Source: Halieaceae bacterium UBA4452
GTDB taxonomy: Bacteria > Pseudomonadota > Gammaproteobacteria > Pseudomonadales > Halieaceae
Direction of reading: 5' to 3'
Assembly (NCBI GenBank): GCA_002389505.1
Contig: DGPA01000038.1
Span: 7,708-71,707, forward strand
DNA: 64,000 nucleotides
Part shown: positions 25,093 to 33,156 of the stretch, one piece after another
Numbering within the stretch: the first letter of the stretch is position 1
Layout: the number at the start of each line of letters is the position of its first letter
Made by a program: the position numbers and the translations under genes
The notes under the pieces: model-generated
What the model saw: only the letters and a program-made list of their open reading frames with translations
Database searches by the model: none
Told to the model about the DNA's origin: nothing

Positions 25093-26901
25093 ATGAACCC
25101 TACCGATCAACTCTCACCGCTGCTTTTGACGGTGGACGCCCATCTAAGCGCAGGCAAACTCGAGGCGGCTATTCGCCTTTTGCAGGAGAGACTAGAGCCT
25201 AAACCACCCTATTACTATGGCTGGCTTGTGCTGAGTCGACTGCTTTTTGAACACGGCCAAACCCAAGAGGCCGTCCGTATCGGGCAATTTTCTGAACAGC
25301 TTGATTCCCAGGCCCAACTATTTCAGTCCATCCAACGGGCTATGCGCTCCCAAGACTTACTAACTGCACGCACATTAGCCGACAACATGCTCGGTAACGT
25401 ACCGGGACACCCTCGCGCCATTTTCACGGTGGCCCACATACAGCAAACCCGTGGCGACTTCGAGTCCGCAGCCAACACACTGAGTAACGGTCTAGAGCTC
25501 CATCCTGCCAACCTCCAGCTCCGGACCATGCAAGCGAGCGCATTTGAACAGTCCGGTCAGTATCGCCAAGCCATCAAGGCGGCCGAGACGACGGCCTTCA
25601 TCGCCAACGACTTTCAACACCTGTGGAGCCTTGCCACCTTGCTCCTGCGCCTGGGGAAAAATGACGCAGCGCTCGAGGTCTGTGATCGGATCCAATCATC
25701 CCTGGGTGGGGATAAAGGTAAGCGTTGTTCAGTCGCTACTATGCAGGCGCAGATTTATCGTATTTTGGGCAACCGAGAGGCTAGTGTCACCGCTTTTCGT
25801 CAGAGTTTGACGCTAGATTCAAACAATGCGGCCGCGTGGTGGGGGCTGGCGGATTTTAAGGATTATCGTTTCAGTGACGCCGACCGTAGATCCATGGAAC
25901 GGCTCCTAAACCGTATGGAACACGACTCACAACAGCGAAGTCTGGCCGCTTTCGCTCTGGCCTGTGCTGAAGAAGCTAGCGGAAAACTCGACAGCGCGAT
26001 GGCGTACTACCACAAGGCCAATTCACTGCATAGCGTTCGAGCCTTTGACACCCAAGGGTTTGATGCAGCAATCACTCGGATCACCAGCACCCTATCTGCC
26101 ACTGCATTGGCGAGGCAAGCGCGTCCAAAAAAGGGAGCCGCGCGTCCTATTTTCATCGTTGGCTTGCCTCGATCTGGTTCAACGCTGATCGAACAGATCC
26201 TCGCCAGTCACAGTGATATTGAAGGTACGATGGAACAACCTACACTGCCTGCAATAAAACGACGTGCCCATTTGATCTGTGCGACACAACACAAAGGCGA
26301 GTATTTGACCCGGCTCGGCGACCTCTCTGTGGCTGATCTCACGCGGCTAGGCCAATCTTACTTGGATGAAAGTCAGGTTTTTCGCTCCGGAGCAGGAGCA
26401 TTTTTTATAGACAAGCTGCCACATAATTTTGAGCACGTAGGTCTTATCCACAAAATACTGCCCCAGGCCATCATCATCGACATACGTCGACACCCCATGG
26501 ATTGCGGTTATAGCCTATATAAACAGCATTTCGCCCAGGGCGTCGAATTTAGTTACCAGCTTGAGGCCATTGGGGGTTATTACAACGGCTATCTCAAGCT
26601 AATGGATCACTGGGATAAGGTACTACCCGGCAGGATTCACCATCTCCAATATGAATCATTGGTAGCCCACCCTCGCATCAGTGTGAGCAGTCTGCTCGAC
26701 CATATCGGCCTCGCCTTTGAGGACAATTGCCTGCATTTTCATAAGACCCAACGTCCAGTGCGAACCGCCTCCAGTGAACAAGTTCGCCAACCCCTCAACA
26801 GCAAAGGCATTGGCGCTTGGAAAGCGGTGGAGGCCGAGCTAACGCCACTAAAAAACGCCCTAGGAAATGAAACTTTAACGCGTTTCAGCGCATTTTTATG
26901 A
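25093..26901 (+). CDS. TPR-repeat sulfotransferase
   Basis: 602 residues. The N-terminal half (about 1-330) is a run of tetratricopeptide-like helical repeats. The C-terminal part is a PAPS-dependent sulfotransferase: the 5'-phosphosulfate loop FIVGLPRSGSTLIEQILASH near 351-370, and the 3'-phosphate-binding region around IIIDIRRHPMDCGYSLY near 460-476. Such TPR-sulfotransferases are common in marine proteobacteria; the sulfated target is unknown. It has no signal peptide and is therefore cytoplasmic. The start has only a weak ribosome site. Flanked by short spacers; no operon partner. Confidence 0.85.
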   Translation: MNPTDQLSPLLLTVDAHLSAGKLEAAIRLLQERLEPKPPYYYGWLVLSRLLFEHGQTQEAVRIGQFSEQLDSQAQLFQSIQRAMRSQDLLTARTLADNMLGNVPGHPRAIFTVAHIQQTRGDFESAANTLSNGLELHPANLQLRTMQASAFEQSGQYRQAIKAAETTAFIANDFQHLWSLATLLLRLGKNDAALEVCDRIQSSLGGDKGKRCSVATMQAQIYRILGNREASVTAFRQSLTLDSNNAAAWWGLADFKDYRFSDADRRSMERLLNRMEHDSQQRSLAAFALACAEEASGKLDSAMAYYHKANSLHSVRAFDTQGFDAAITRITSTLSATALARQARPKKGAARPIFIVGLPRSGSTLIEQILASHSDIEGTMEQPTLPAIKRRAHLICATQHKGEYLTRLGDLSVADLTRLGQSYLDESQVFRSGAGAFFIDKLPHNFEHVGLIHKILPQAIIIDIRRHPMDCGYSLYKQHFAQGVEFSYQLEAIGGYYNGYLKLMDHWDKVLPGRIHHLQYESLVAHPRISVSSLLDHIGLAFEDNCLHFHKTQRPVRTASSEQVRQPLNSKGIGAWKAVEAELTPLKNALGNETLTRFSAFL

Positions 26902-27006
26902 GGCGCAGCCACTGTCATTTGGTCGCCAAAAACCAGTGAGTGCATTGACATTAATGGCCCGCAAGAGTCGCTCTTACATTGGCTGCTCACTGGAGGAGCT
27001 AACTGC

Positions 27007-28350
27007 TCAAGCGAGAGCGCCGGTAGCTACTTGGTCTAAGGTGCTATCCAACGCTCGCCCTAACTTATCAATGATTTCGTCGACATGCTCTTCTAGAATG
27101 ATCAGCGGTGGGCACAAGGCTATCCGGTTGCCGCCAAGCGGTCTGACGATAAGACCATTCTGCTCTGCGGCGGCGGCACAATATTGGCCCACTCGCATTC
27201 CCTCAAACGGACGCTTGGTTGCTTTATCTGCCACCAATTCAAGCGCACCGAGCATCCCCATCCCCGACACTTCACCCACCAACGGATGATCAAGAAAAGA
27301 CTCAAGTTTGGTTTGTAGGTACGCGCCAATAACAGCAGCGTGCTCAAAGAGCCTATCGCGTTGATAAATATCGATCACTTTGGCGGCCACGGCACAGCCT
27401 AAAGGATGCCCGCTATAGGTATAACCATGCCCAAAGACCCCCAGTTCACTGGCCGGTCCAGCAATGGCCTCGGCTATGTCACCGCTGACAATGGCAGCAG
27501 AAACGGGTACATATGCGGAAGACAAGGCTTTTGCACACGCCATCATTTTTGGCCGCATATTCAATCGAGTTGCGCCAAAATCTGTTCCTAGTCGACCAAA
27601 GCCACAAATCACTTCATCGTCCCAGAGTAGAATGCCATAGCGATCCAGTACCGCCTGCACCGCTTCGAAATAGCCTTCAGGAGGAACAATGACGCCGCCA
27701 GCGCCATTGACCGGCTCTGCAATCATGGCTGCAATGGTGTCGGGGCCCTCCGCGAGGATAAGGTTCTCTAGTTCTACAGCGCGCCTTGCAACAAATTCTG
27801 CCTGACTTTCACCTTCATTGGCACAGCGATAATAATGGGGCGCGCCTGTGCGTAATACCCCGAGCGCATCGAAGGGTAGTTGGAAATGCATGTGATTAGG
27901 GACCAACCCGGTCAACGCGGCAGAGGCGACTGTCACTCCGTGATAACCTTTCTCGCGAGCAATAATTTTGGTGCGCTGCGGCTGCCCCGATGCCACCGCA
28001 TAGTAGCGGATAAGCTTAACGAGCGTGTCATTGGCATCCGATCCCGAATTCCCTAAAAATACTTGGGCATTATCTATGGGAACCATGGCAGCCAGTTTGT
28101 CAGCTAACTCAATAGCTGCAGGATGGGTTTTACCACTGAACATGTGACTAAAGCTGAGCTCACGCATCTGACGTGTAGCCGTTTCGATGACTTCTTCATT
28201 GCCATACCCTAACGACGTACACCATAGTCCGGCCATACCCTCAAGGTAGCGCTTTCCTGCTTGATCAAAAATATAGGGCCCTTCACCTCGAGCAACAATC
28301 ATCGTTTCGGTTGCCGAAGGGTTAGTGGTGGGATAAATCATTGCGGTCAT
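27007..28350 (-). CDS. Class III (omega) aminotransferase, GABA/beta-alanine type
   Basis: 447 residues, class III PLP family: GNSGSDANDT near 100, YHGVTVASAALTG near 140, DDEVICGFGRLG near 248, PLP lysine in CAKALSSAYVPVSA near 280, HGYTYSGHPLG near 312. It belongs to the same subgroup as the aminotransferase at 12428-13792 (shared GLWC, FSG, EPV.GAGGV, GHGYTY blocks). With gabD in the neighbourhood a GABA:pyruvate or beta-alanine:pyruvate role is plausible, but the genes face each other and are not co-transcribed. ATG 28350 is chosen over the frame's first codon at 28371; the ribosome site is moderate. Confidence 0.85.
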   Translation of the reverse strand: MTAMIYPTTNPSATETMIVARGEGPYIFDQAGKRYLEGMAGLWCTSLGYGNEEVIETATRQMRELSFSHMFSGKTHPAAIELADKLAAMVPIDNAQVFLGNSGSDANDTLVKLIRYYAVASGQPQRTKIIAREKGYHGVTVASAALTGLVPNHMHFQLPFDALGVLRTGAPHYYRCANEGESQAEFVARRAVELENLILAEGPDTIAAMIAEPVNGAGGVIVPPEGYFEAVQAVLDRYGILLWDDEVICGFGRLGTDFGATRLNMRPKMMACAKALSSAYVPVSAAIVSGDIAEAIAGPASELGVFGHGYTYSGHPLGCAVAAKVIDIYQRDRLFEHAAVIGAYLQTKLESFLDHPLVGEVSGMGMLGALELVADKATKRPFEGMRVGQYCAAAAEQNGLIVRPLGGNRIALCPPLIILEEHVDEIIDKLGRALDSTLDQVATGALA

Positions 28351-28447
28351 GGTGGCATCCCCAGTAAACAATAGACGTCAGCCACTAATCTACCGTTAAG
28401 TGCACCACACGCCAAGCACCCACAACGGGTAGTACCGGAGATTCTCG

Positions 28448-28633
28448 CTACTGGGCTTTATTTTTTTCTCTGCCACAGCGCTCACATCGATAGCGAGTGA
28501 TCAGCTCTCCGCGATGCACCGCAAAGGGATCGGCTGTCATTATTTTCCATTTGTGATGGCCGTTACGGCAGAGAGTCAGCTTAGCCGGCCGCACTGCTTT
28601 TCTGGCGCCAAAGGGAAGGACGTCAGCCACCAT
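28448..28633 (-). CDS. Small zinc-ribbon-like protein overlapping glpK
   Basis: 61 residues. Two metal-binding half-sites are visible: CRNGHHKW near 22-29 and YRCERCGREKNK near 48-59, spaced like a small zinc ribbon. The N-terminus (MVADVLPFGARKAVRPAKL) is basic. ATG 28633 overlaps the glpK stop by 11 bp, so it is translationally coupled to glycerol kinase. I do not recognise the family. It could bind nucleic acid or be a small regulator; no function should be assumed. Confidence 0.6.
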   Translation of the reverse strand: MVADVLPFGARKAVRPAKLTLCRNGHHKWKIMTADPFAVHRGELITRYRCERCGREKNKAQ

Positions 28634-30131
28634 GATCACTGCTTAGTTGCGTACGCTGGATGGCTAGTTGCCAGGCAGCCATGCGCTGCGCACGCTTTTT
28701 GGGCGGCAGATTGACGGTAAACTCACGATCTATACCCCAGACCTTGCTCACCTCTGCACTGGAGCGCCATAACCCGACCCCAAGACCCGCCAAAAAACAG
28801 GCGCCGGCCACCGTCGTTTCAATAGCATTAGGTCGGATGATTTTACGACCCAAATAATCCGCTTGTAGCTGCATGAGTAAGTTGTTCACTGAAGCACCAC
28901 CGTCAACCCGCAGAGGCTTCAAGCGAGACCCTAGATCTTGCTCCATCGCGAGCAGAATATCGGCGTTCTGTAAAGCCATCGCTTCGAGTGTGGCTCTGGC
29001 GATGTGCGCACGCCCGGTGCCACGGGTCAAACCACACAGCAGACCGCGCGCATCAGGATTCCAGTAGGGAGCACCAAGTCCCGTCAGGGCCGGTACAAAT
29101 TCTACCCCGCCACTGTCCACTACGCTGTTCGCCAAGGGTTCAATATCCGCCGCATTTTTGATAAGTCCAAGCTCATCACGCAACCACTGCACCGCTGCGC
29201 CACACACAAAAGCGCCACCCTCTAAGGCATACTGTAAAGGGCCATCATCACCCAACTGCCAAGCAATGGTTGTCAATAATCCGGCCTCAGAGTTGACTCG
29301 GTTCGCACCCGTATTCATCAAGATGAATGAGCCAGTACCAAAAGTGCACTTTGCTTCCCCCGGTTTGAAGCAAGCCTGACCGAATAACGCAGCTTGTTGA
29401 TCTCCGGCAAGGCCCGCTATAGGAATACCGTCAGGCAGTCCTGGAACGCCTTTGGTGCGTCCCACAATTGCGCTGGACGCCCGCACCTCGGGCAAAATAT
29501 TCTGTGGCACCGCAAACAATGACAATAACTCGTCGTCCCATTGTCCGGTGTTGATATTGAGCAGCGATGTCCGCGACGCATTGGATACGTCAGTGGCATG
29601 AACCGAGCCCCCGGTCAAACGCCACAGCAAAAACGCATCCATGGTGCCCGCAGCTACTTTTCCCTGCTTTAAGCGACGCTCAATACCCTGCGTGTTGTTA
29701 AGCAACCAGCGATATTTGCTGGCCGAAAAATAAGGATCTAACATCAGGCCAGTTTTGGATTTTACCAACGGCTCATGCCCTGCCGCTCGCAGCGACTGAC
29801 AGAACTCGGTGGTGCGACGACATTGCCAAACAATGGCGTTGTTGAGCGCTTTACCCGAATCTCGATCCCATAACATCGCGGTTTCCCGCTGGTTGGTAAT
29901 GCCTATAGCAACGATGTGTGTCGACGTTGGGTTGCGTCCCTTGAATAACGCCCGACACCCTTTTAACACCGATGTCCAGATGGTTTCCGGATCATGCTCT
30001 ACCCAGCCTGGTTGGGGGTAATACTGCGGGAATTCGTGATTAACACTGTTCAGCAAGCGTCCACTAGCATCCATGAGCGCAACTGTTGTGCCAGTCGTAC
30101 CCTGGTCAATCGCTAAAATCACATCAGCCAC
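28623..30131 (-). CDS. glpK: Glycerol kinase
   Basis: 502 residues of the FGGY family, the GlpK length. Visible are AIDQGTTGTTVALMD at the N-terminus, ITNQRETAMLWDRDSGKALNNA near 79-100, the substrate residue region DPYFSASKYRWLL near 132-144, GTMDAFLLWRLTGG and GLAGDQQAALFGQ near 240-252, and LRVDGGASVNNLLMQ in the C-terminal half. It phosphorylates glycerol to glycerol 3-phosphate. No glpF or glpD is adjacent; instead a small zinc-ribbon gene overlaps its end. The aldehyde dehydrogenase upstream ends in a terminator, so glpK has its own promoter. Confidence 0.95.
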   Translation of the reverse strand: MADVILAIDQGTTGTTVALMDASGRLLNSVNHEFPQYYPQPGWVEHDPETIWTSVLKGCRALFKGRNPTSTHIVAIGITNQRETAMLWDRDSGKALNNAIVWQCRRTTEFCQSLRAAGHEPLVKSKTGLMLDPYFSASKYRWLLNNTQGIERRLKQGKVAAGTMDAFLLWRLTGGSVHATDVSNASRTSLLNINTGQWDDELLSLFAVPQNILPEVRASSAIVGRTKGVPGLPDGIPIAGLAGDQQAALFGQACFKPGEAKCTFGTGSFILMNTGANRVNSEAGLLTTIAWQLGDDGPLQYALEGGAFVCGAAVQWLRDELGLIKNAADIEPLANSVVDSGGVEFVPALTGLGAPYWNPDARGLLCGLTRGTGRAHIARATLEAMALQNADILLAMEQDLGSRLKPLRVDGGASVNNLLMQLQADYLGRKIIRPNAIETTVAGACFLAGLGVGLWRSSAEVSKVWGIDREFTVNLPPKKRAQRMAAWQLAIQRTQLSSDHGG

Positions 30132-30169
30132 CCTGTACTCCTACGATCCGGGGTCGAGAGACACTCTGT

Positions 30170-30193
30170 AAAAAAAAGGCGCCCTCGGGCGCC
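30170..30193 (-). terminator. Intrinsic terminator of the aldehyde dehydrogenase gene
   Basis: On the minus strand a perfect G+C stem (GGCGCCC / GGGCGCC, 30193-30187 and 30184-30178, 2-nt gap) is followed by a run of Ts (A run 30170-30177 on the plus strand). It begins 10 bp after the stop at 30203 and lies ahead of glpK. Confidence 0.85.
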
Positions 30194-30202
30194 CTAAGTC
30201 AA

Positions 30203-31636
30203 CTACGCTGCTCCGTAGCCTTCAATAGCTTTGATCTCCAGGTAATCGGTAAAGCCGTGGGCACCCCACTCTCGGCCATTTCCCGACTGCTTGAACCCGC
30301 CAAAAGGAACGTCGGTACCGCCAGAGGCGCCATTTAAGTGGATATTTCCCGCACGAATGCGCGTTGCCACTTTGCGTGCACGATCAATATCGCCACTTTG
30401 AACATAGCCCGCCAAACCATAGGGCGTGTCGTTAGCAATGCGAATAGCCTGCTCTTCGCTATCGTAAGGAATCATCACAAGCACTGGGCCAAAAATTTCC
30501 TCTCGAGCAATCGTCATGTCATTGTTGACATCTGAAAATACGGTCGGACGAACGTAGTAACCACAGTCGATGCCCTCAGGCAAACCCGGTCCACCACAGA
30601 CTAGCTTCGCTCCCTCGTCGATGCCCTTGGTAATTAACGCCTGAATTTTATCCCACTGCACTTTAGAGACGACTGGGCCCATTGTTGTGGCCGCATCAGA
30701 CGTGTCACCAATGCACACTTTAGTGCTAGTCACTTCAGCGGCAATGGCTTCAGCATCGGCCAATTTAGCGCGAGGGACCAACATACGTGAGGGCGCGTTA
30801 CAGGACTGGCCCGTATTGTTATACATGTGTAGCACCCCTCCGGTGACCGCAGCCGCTAGATCCGCATCATCGAGGATAATATTAGGCGATTTACCGCCTA
30901 GCTCTTGGGTCACTCGTTTGACAGTAGGTGCGGCATTCTGCGCCACTAATGAGCCTGCTCGGGTCGATCCGGTAAAAGACATCATATCGACATCTGGATG
31001 CACTGACAGGGCGGTACCGACCGTTGGGCCGTCGCCATTGACCAAATTAAATACGCCGGCTGGCATGCCCGCCTCGTGCAAAATTTCCGCATAAATATAG
31101 GCCGACAACGGCGCGACCTCGCTGGGCTTGAGGATCATCGTGCAACCCACAGCGAGGGCTGGTGCGACCTTGCAGCTCACCTGATTCAATGGCCAGTTCC
31201 ATGGGGTGATCAAACCACAGACACCAATAGGTTCTTTCACCACTCGGTGGTCACCGAGATCCTCGGTAAACGAGAATGTCTTTAGCACTTTAGCCGCCTC
31301 CATGAGGTGACCGAGACCCGCGTAAGCTTGGGCACTTGACGCCAAACTAATGGGGGCACCCATTTCCAATCGAATGGCTTCCGCTAGCTCGCCAACACGC
31401 CCTTTATAGATGCCTATAATGCGCTCGAGCAGCGCAACACGCTCGTCAATAGTGGTTTGGCTGAAGGTTTCAAACGCCGCTTTTGCGGCTGCTACCGCCT
31501 TATCAACATCGGCTTTGCTGCCAAGGGAAATAGTCGCACATACTTCCTCATCAGCCGGGTTGAGCACATCGAAGTCATGGGGAACTGCTGGGTCAACCCA
31601 CTCACCGTTTATATAAAACTGTTTGTATTCGCGCAT
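30203..31636 (-). CDS. Aldehyde dehydrogenase family protein
   Basis: 477 residues of the NAD(P)-dependent aldehyde dehydrogenase superfamily: TPWNWPLNQVSCKVAPALA near 145-163, FTGSTRAG near 218, general-base glutamate in QELGGKSPN near 242, catalytic cysteine in NTGQSCNAPSR near 274-284 and EEIFGPVLVM near 377. Closest in style to broad-range betaine/aromatic-type ALDHs; the substrate is not readable. GAGG lies just before the ATG. A perfect 14-bp palindrome 35 bp upstream suggests control by a dedicated repressor. It ends in a strong terminator, so it is monocistronic. Confidence 0.9.
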   Translation of the reverse strand: MREYKQFYINGEWVDPAVPHDFDVLNPADEEVCATISLGSKADVDKAVAAAKAAFETFSQTTIDERVALLERIIGIYKGRVGELAEAIRLEMGAPISLASSAQAYAGLGHLMEAAKVLKTFSFTEDLGDHRVVKEPIGVCGLITPWNWPLNQVSCKVAPALAVGCTMILKPSEVAPLSAYIYAEILHEAGMPAGVFNLVNGDGPTVGTALSVHPDVDMMSFTGSTRAGSLVAQNAAPTVKRVTQELGGKSPNIILDDADLAAAVTGGVLHMYNNTGQSCNAPSRMLVPRAKLADAEAIAAEVTSTKVCIGDTSDAATTMGPVVSKVQWDKIQALITKGIDEGAKLVCGGPGLPEGIDCGYYVRPTVFSDVNNDMTIAREEIFGPVLVMIPYDSEEQAIRIANDTPYGLAGYVQSGDIDRARKVATRIRAGNIHLNGASGGTDVPFGGFKQSGNGREWGAHGFTDYLEIKAIEGYGAA

Positions 31637-31670
31637 AGCATCCTCAGTTATTGTGTTAGTGAACCTTAGT

Positions 31671-31684
31671 CGTTAACGTTAACG
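31671..31684. promoter_or_regulatory. Perfect 14-bp palindrome, possible LacI-type operator
   Basis: CGTTAACGTTAACG is a perfect inverted repeat with a central CG, the style of LacI/GalR family operators. It lies 35 bp upstream of the aldehyde dehydrogenase ATG within a 310-bp spacer (31637-31946) that otherwise shows no gene. No LacI-family gene is in the window, so the regulator, if any, is elsewhere. Confidence 0.5.
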
Positions 31685-31946
31685 CCTGTCATTGGAAGTG
31701 ACGTCGCTTTGTCTGACGGTGACAGTATTGTACCCGTTTTAAACCACCAACGCTGCGGTTGACCCACCACAGTAGCTGAGCCCATCGCACCGATAGCATC
31801 CTTCGATTGGACCGTGAAGCGCGGCAACTGAAAGCCTGCCAAACGCCGCGCTAGCCGCCGTCAGCACCCTCGACGCGTAGCACTTTGCGTTTATAAACAC
31901 ATGTCGTCATACTGAATAGAAGGAAAAACATACCGAGGATTTCGCA

Positions 31947-33098
31947 ATGAATCAAGCCATCGATTTCGACGAAACGACGTTATTTCGCGATATGGCGATC
32001 CGCGCCTTCAAACAGGAAATTGCGCCCTATTTTGAGGAGTGGGAAGCCCAGCAAACGGTGCCGCGGACCCTTTGGCATACCCTCGGGCAGGCGGGATTGC
32101 TGTGCCCGGATGTCGATGAAGATTACGGCGGTGCTGGCACCTCACCAATGGTCACTCTTGCCATGATCGAAGAGCTCTCTCGCCTTGGCTTTGGCGGTAT
32201 AGCGACAGGCTATGGCATTCACTCCAATATTGTTGCTCCATACCTTTCGCGTCACGGGACCGCCGAACAAAAAGCGCAATGGTTACCGAAGATGGTCTCT
32301 GGAGAGTGCGTGGGCGCCTTAGCGATGACCGAACCCGGTGCAGGATCAGACGTGCAAGGTATACGGACACAGGCCGTCCGTGACGGTGACGAATGGCTGC
32401 TTAATGGCTCAAAGATCTTTATCACCAACGGCATCCACGCTGATCTTGTTATTGTGGCTGCAATAACCGACCCGGGTAAAGGCGCGAAGGGCACCTCACT
32501 CTTTCTCGTTGACGCTCACGCGCCGGGCTTTGAGAAATCAAAGAAAATAGAAAAAATTGGCCAACATACCTCCGACACGGCGCTTCTGTTTTTTACCGAT
32601 GTCCGCTTGCCCGCCAGCGCATTGCTCGGTGAGGTCAACAAGGGATTCGCTATTCTAATGGACGAATTACCGCGCGAGCGTTTGGGCATTGCTGCGCAGG
32701 CCGTAGGGGCCTCTGAGGGTGCGCTGGCGATCACCGTCGACTATGTCCAAGAGCGCGAAGCCTTCGGTCAAAAAATCAGTCAGTTTCAAAATACCCGCTT
32801 TAAACTCGCCGAGGCCAAAACCGAGATCGCCCTGAATCGAGCGCTGTATGAGAAATATGCTGACAAGTATACCCGCCAAGCGCTCACCACTGACGAAGCC
32901 GCTATGCTCAAGTTAGCCAGCTGTGAAATGCAATGCAAAGTGGCCGACCAGTGTCTGCAGTTATTCGGCGGCTACGGCTACACAACGGAGTACCCAATAT
33001 CCCGCTTCTATACCGATGCCCGTATCCAAACCATTTACGGCGGTTCATCTGAGATCATGCGTGAGTTAGTTGCTCGTTCAATACTGGGCCGTGCCTAG
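31947..33098 (+). CDS. Acyl-CoA dehydrogenase
   Basis: 383 residues, the usual length of the FAD-dependent acyl-CoA dehydrogenase family. Signatures: ALAMTEPGAGSDVQG near 126-140, WLLNGSKIFITNG near 151-163, and the C-terminal LFGGYGYTTEYPISRFYTDA followed by IYGGSSEIMRELVAR. It takes the first dehydrogenation step of an acyl-CoA chain, passing electrons to ETF. Chain specificity is not readable. GAGGA lies 7 nt upstream of the ATG. Followed 58 bp downstream by a DUF885 peptidase gene on the same strand. Confidence 0.92.
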   Translation: MNQAIDFDETTLFRDMAIRAFKQEIAPYFEEWEAQQTVPRTLWHTLGQAGLLCPDVDEDYGGAGTSPMVTLAMIEELSRLGFGGIATGYGIHSNIVAPYLSRHGTAEQKAQWLPKMVSGECVGALAMTEPGAGSDVQGIRTQAVRDGDEWLLNGSKIFITNGIHADLVIVAAITDPGKGAKGTSLFLVDAHAPGFEKSKKIEKIGQHTSDTALLFFTDVRLPASALLGEVNKGFAILMDELPRERLGIAAQAVGASEGALAITVDYVQEREAFGQKISQFQNTRFKLAEAKTEIALNRALYEKYADKYTRQALTTDEAAMLKLASCEMQCKVADQCLQLFGGYGYTTEYPISRFYTDARIQTIYGGSSEIMRELVARSILGRA

Positions 33099-33156
33099 GT
33101 GGTACTGATCCACACCTAACTGAAGTTTTGTTAAGCCTACCGGAGAGCGACAGCCA

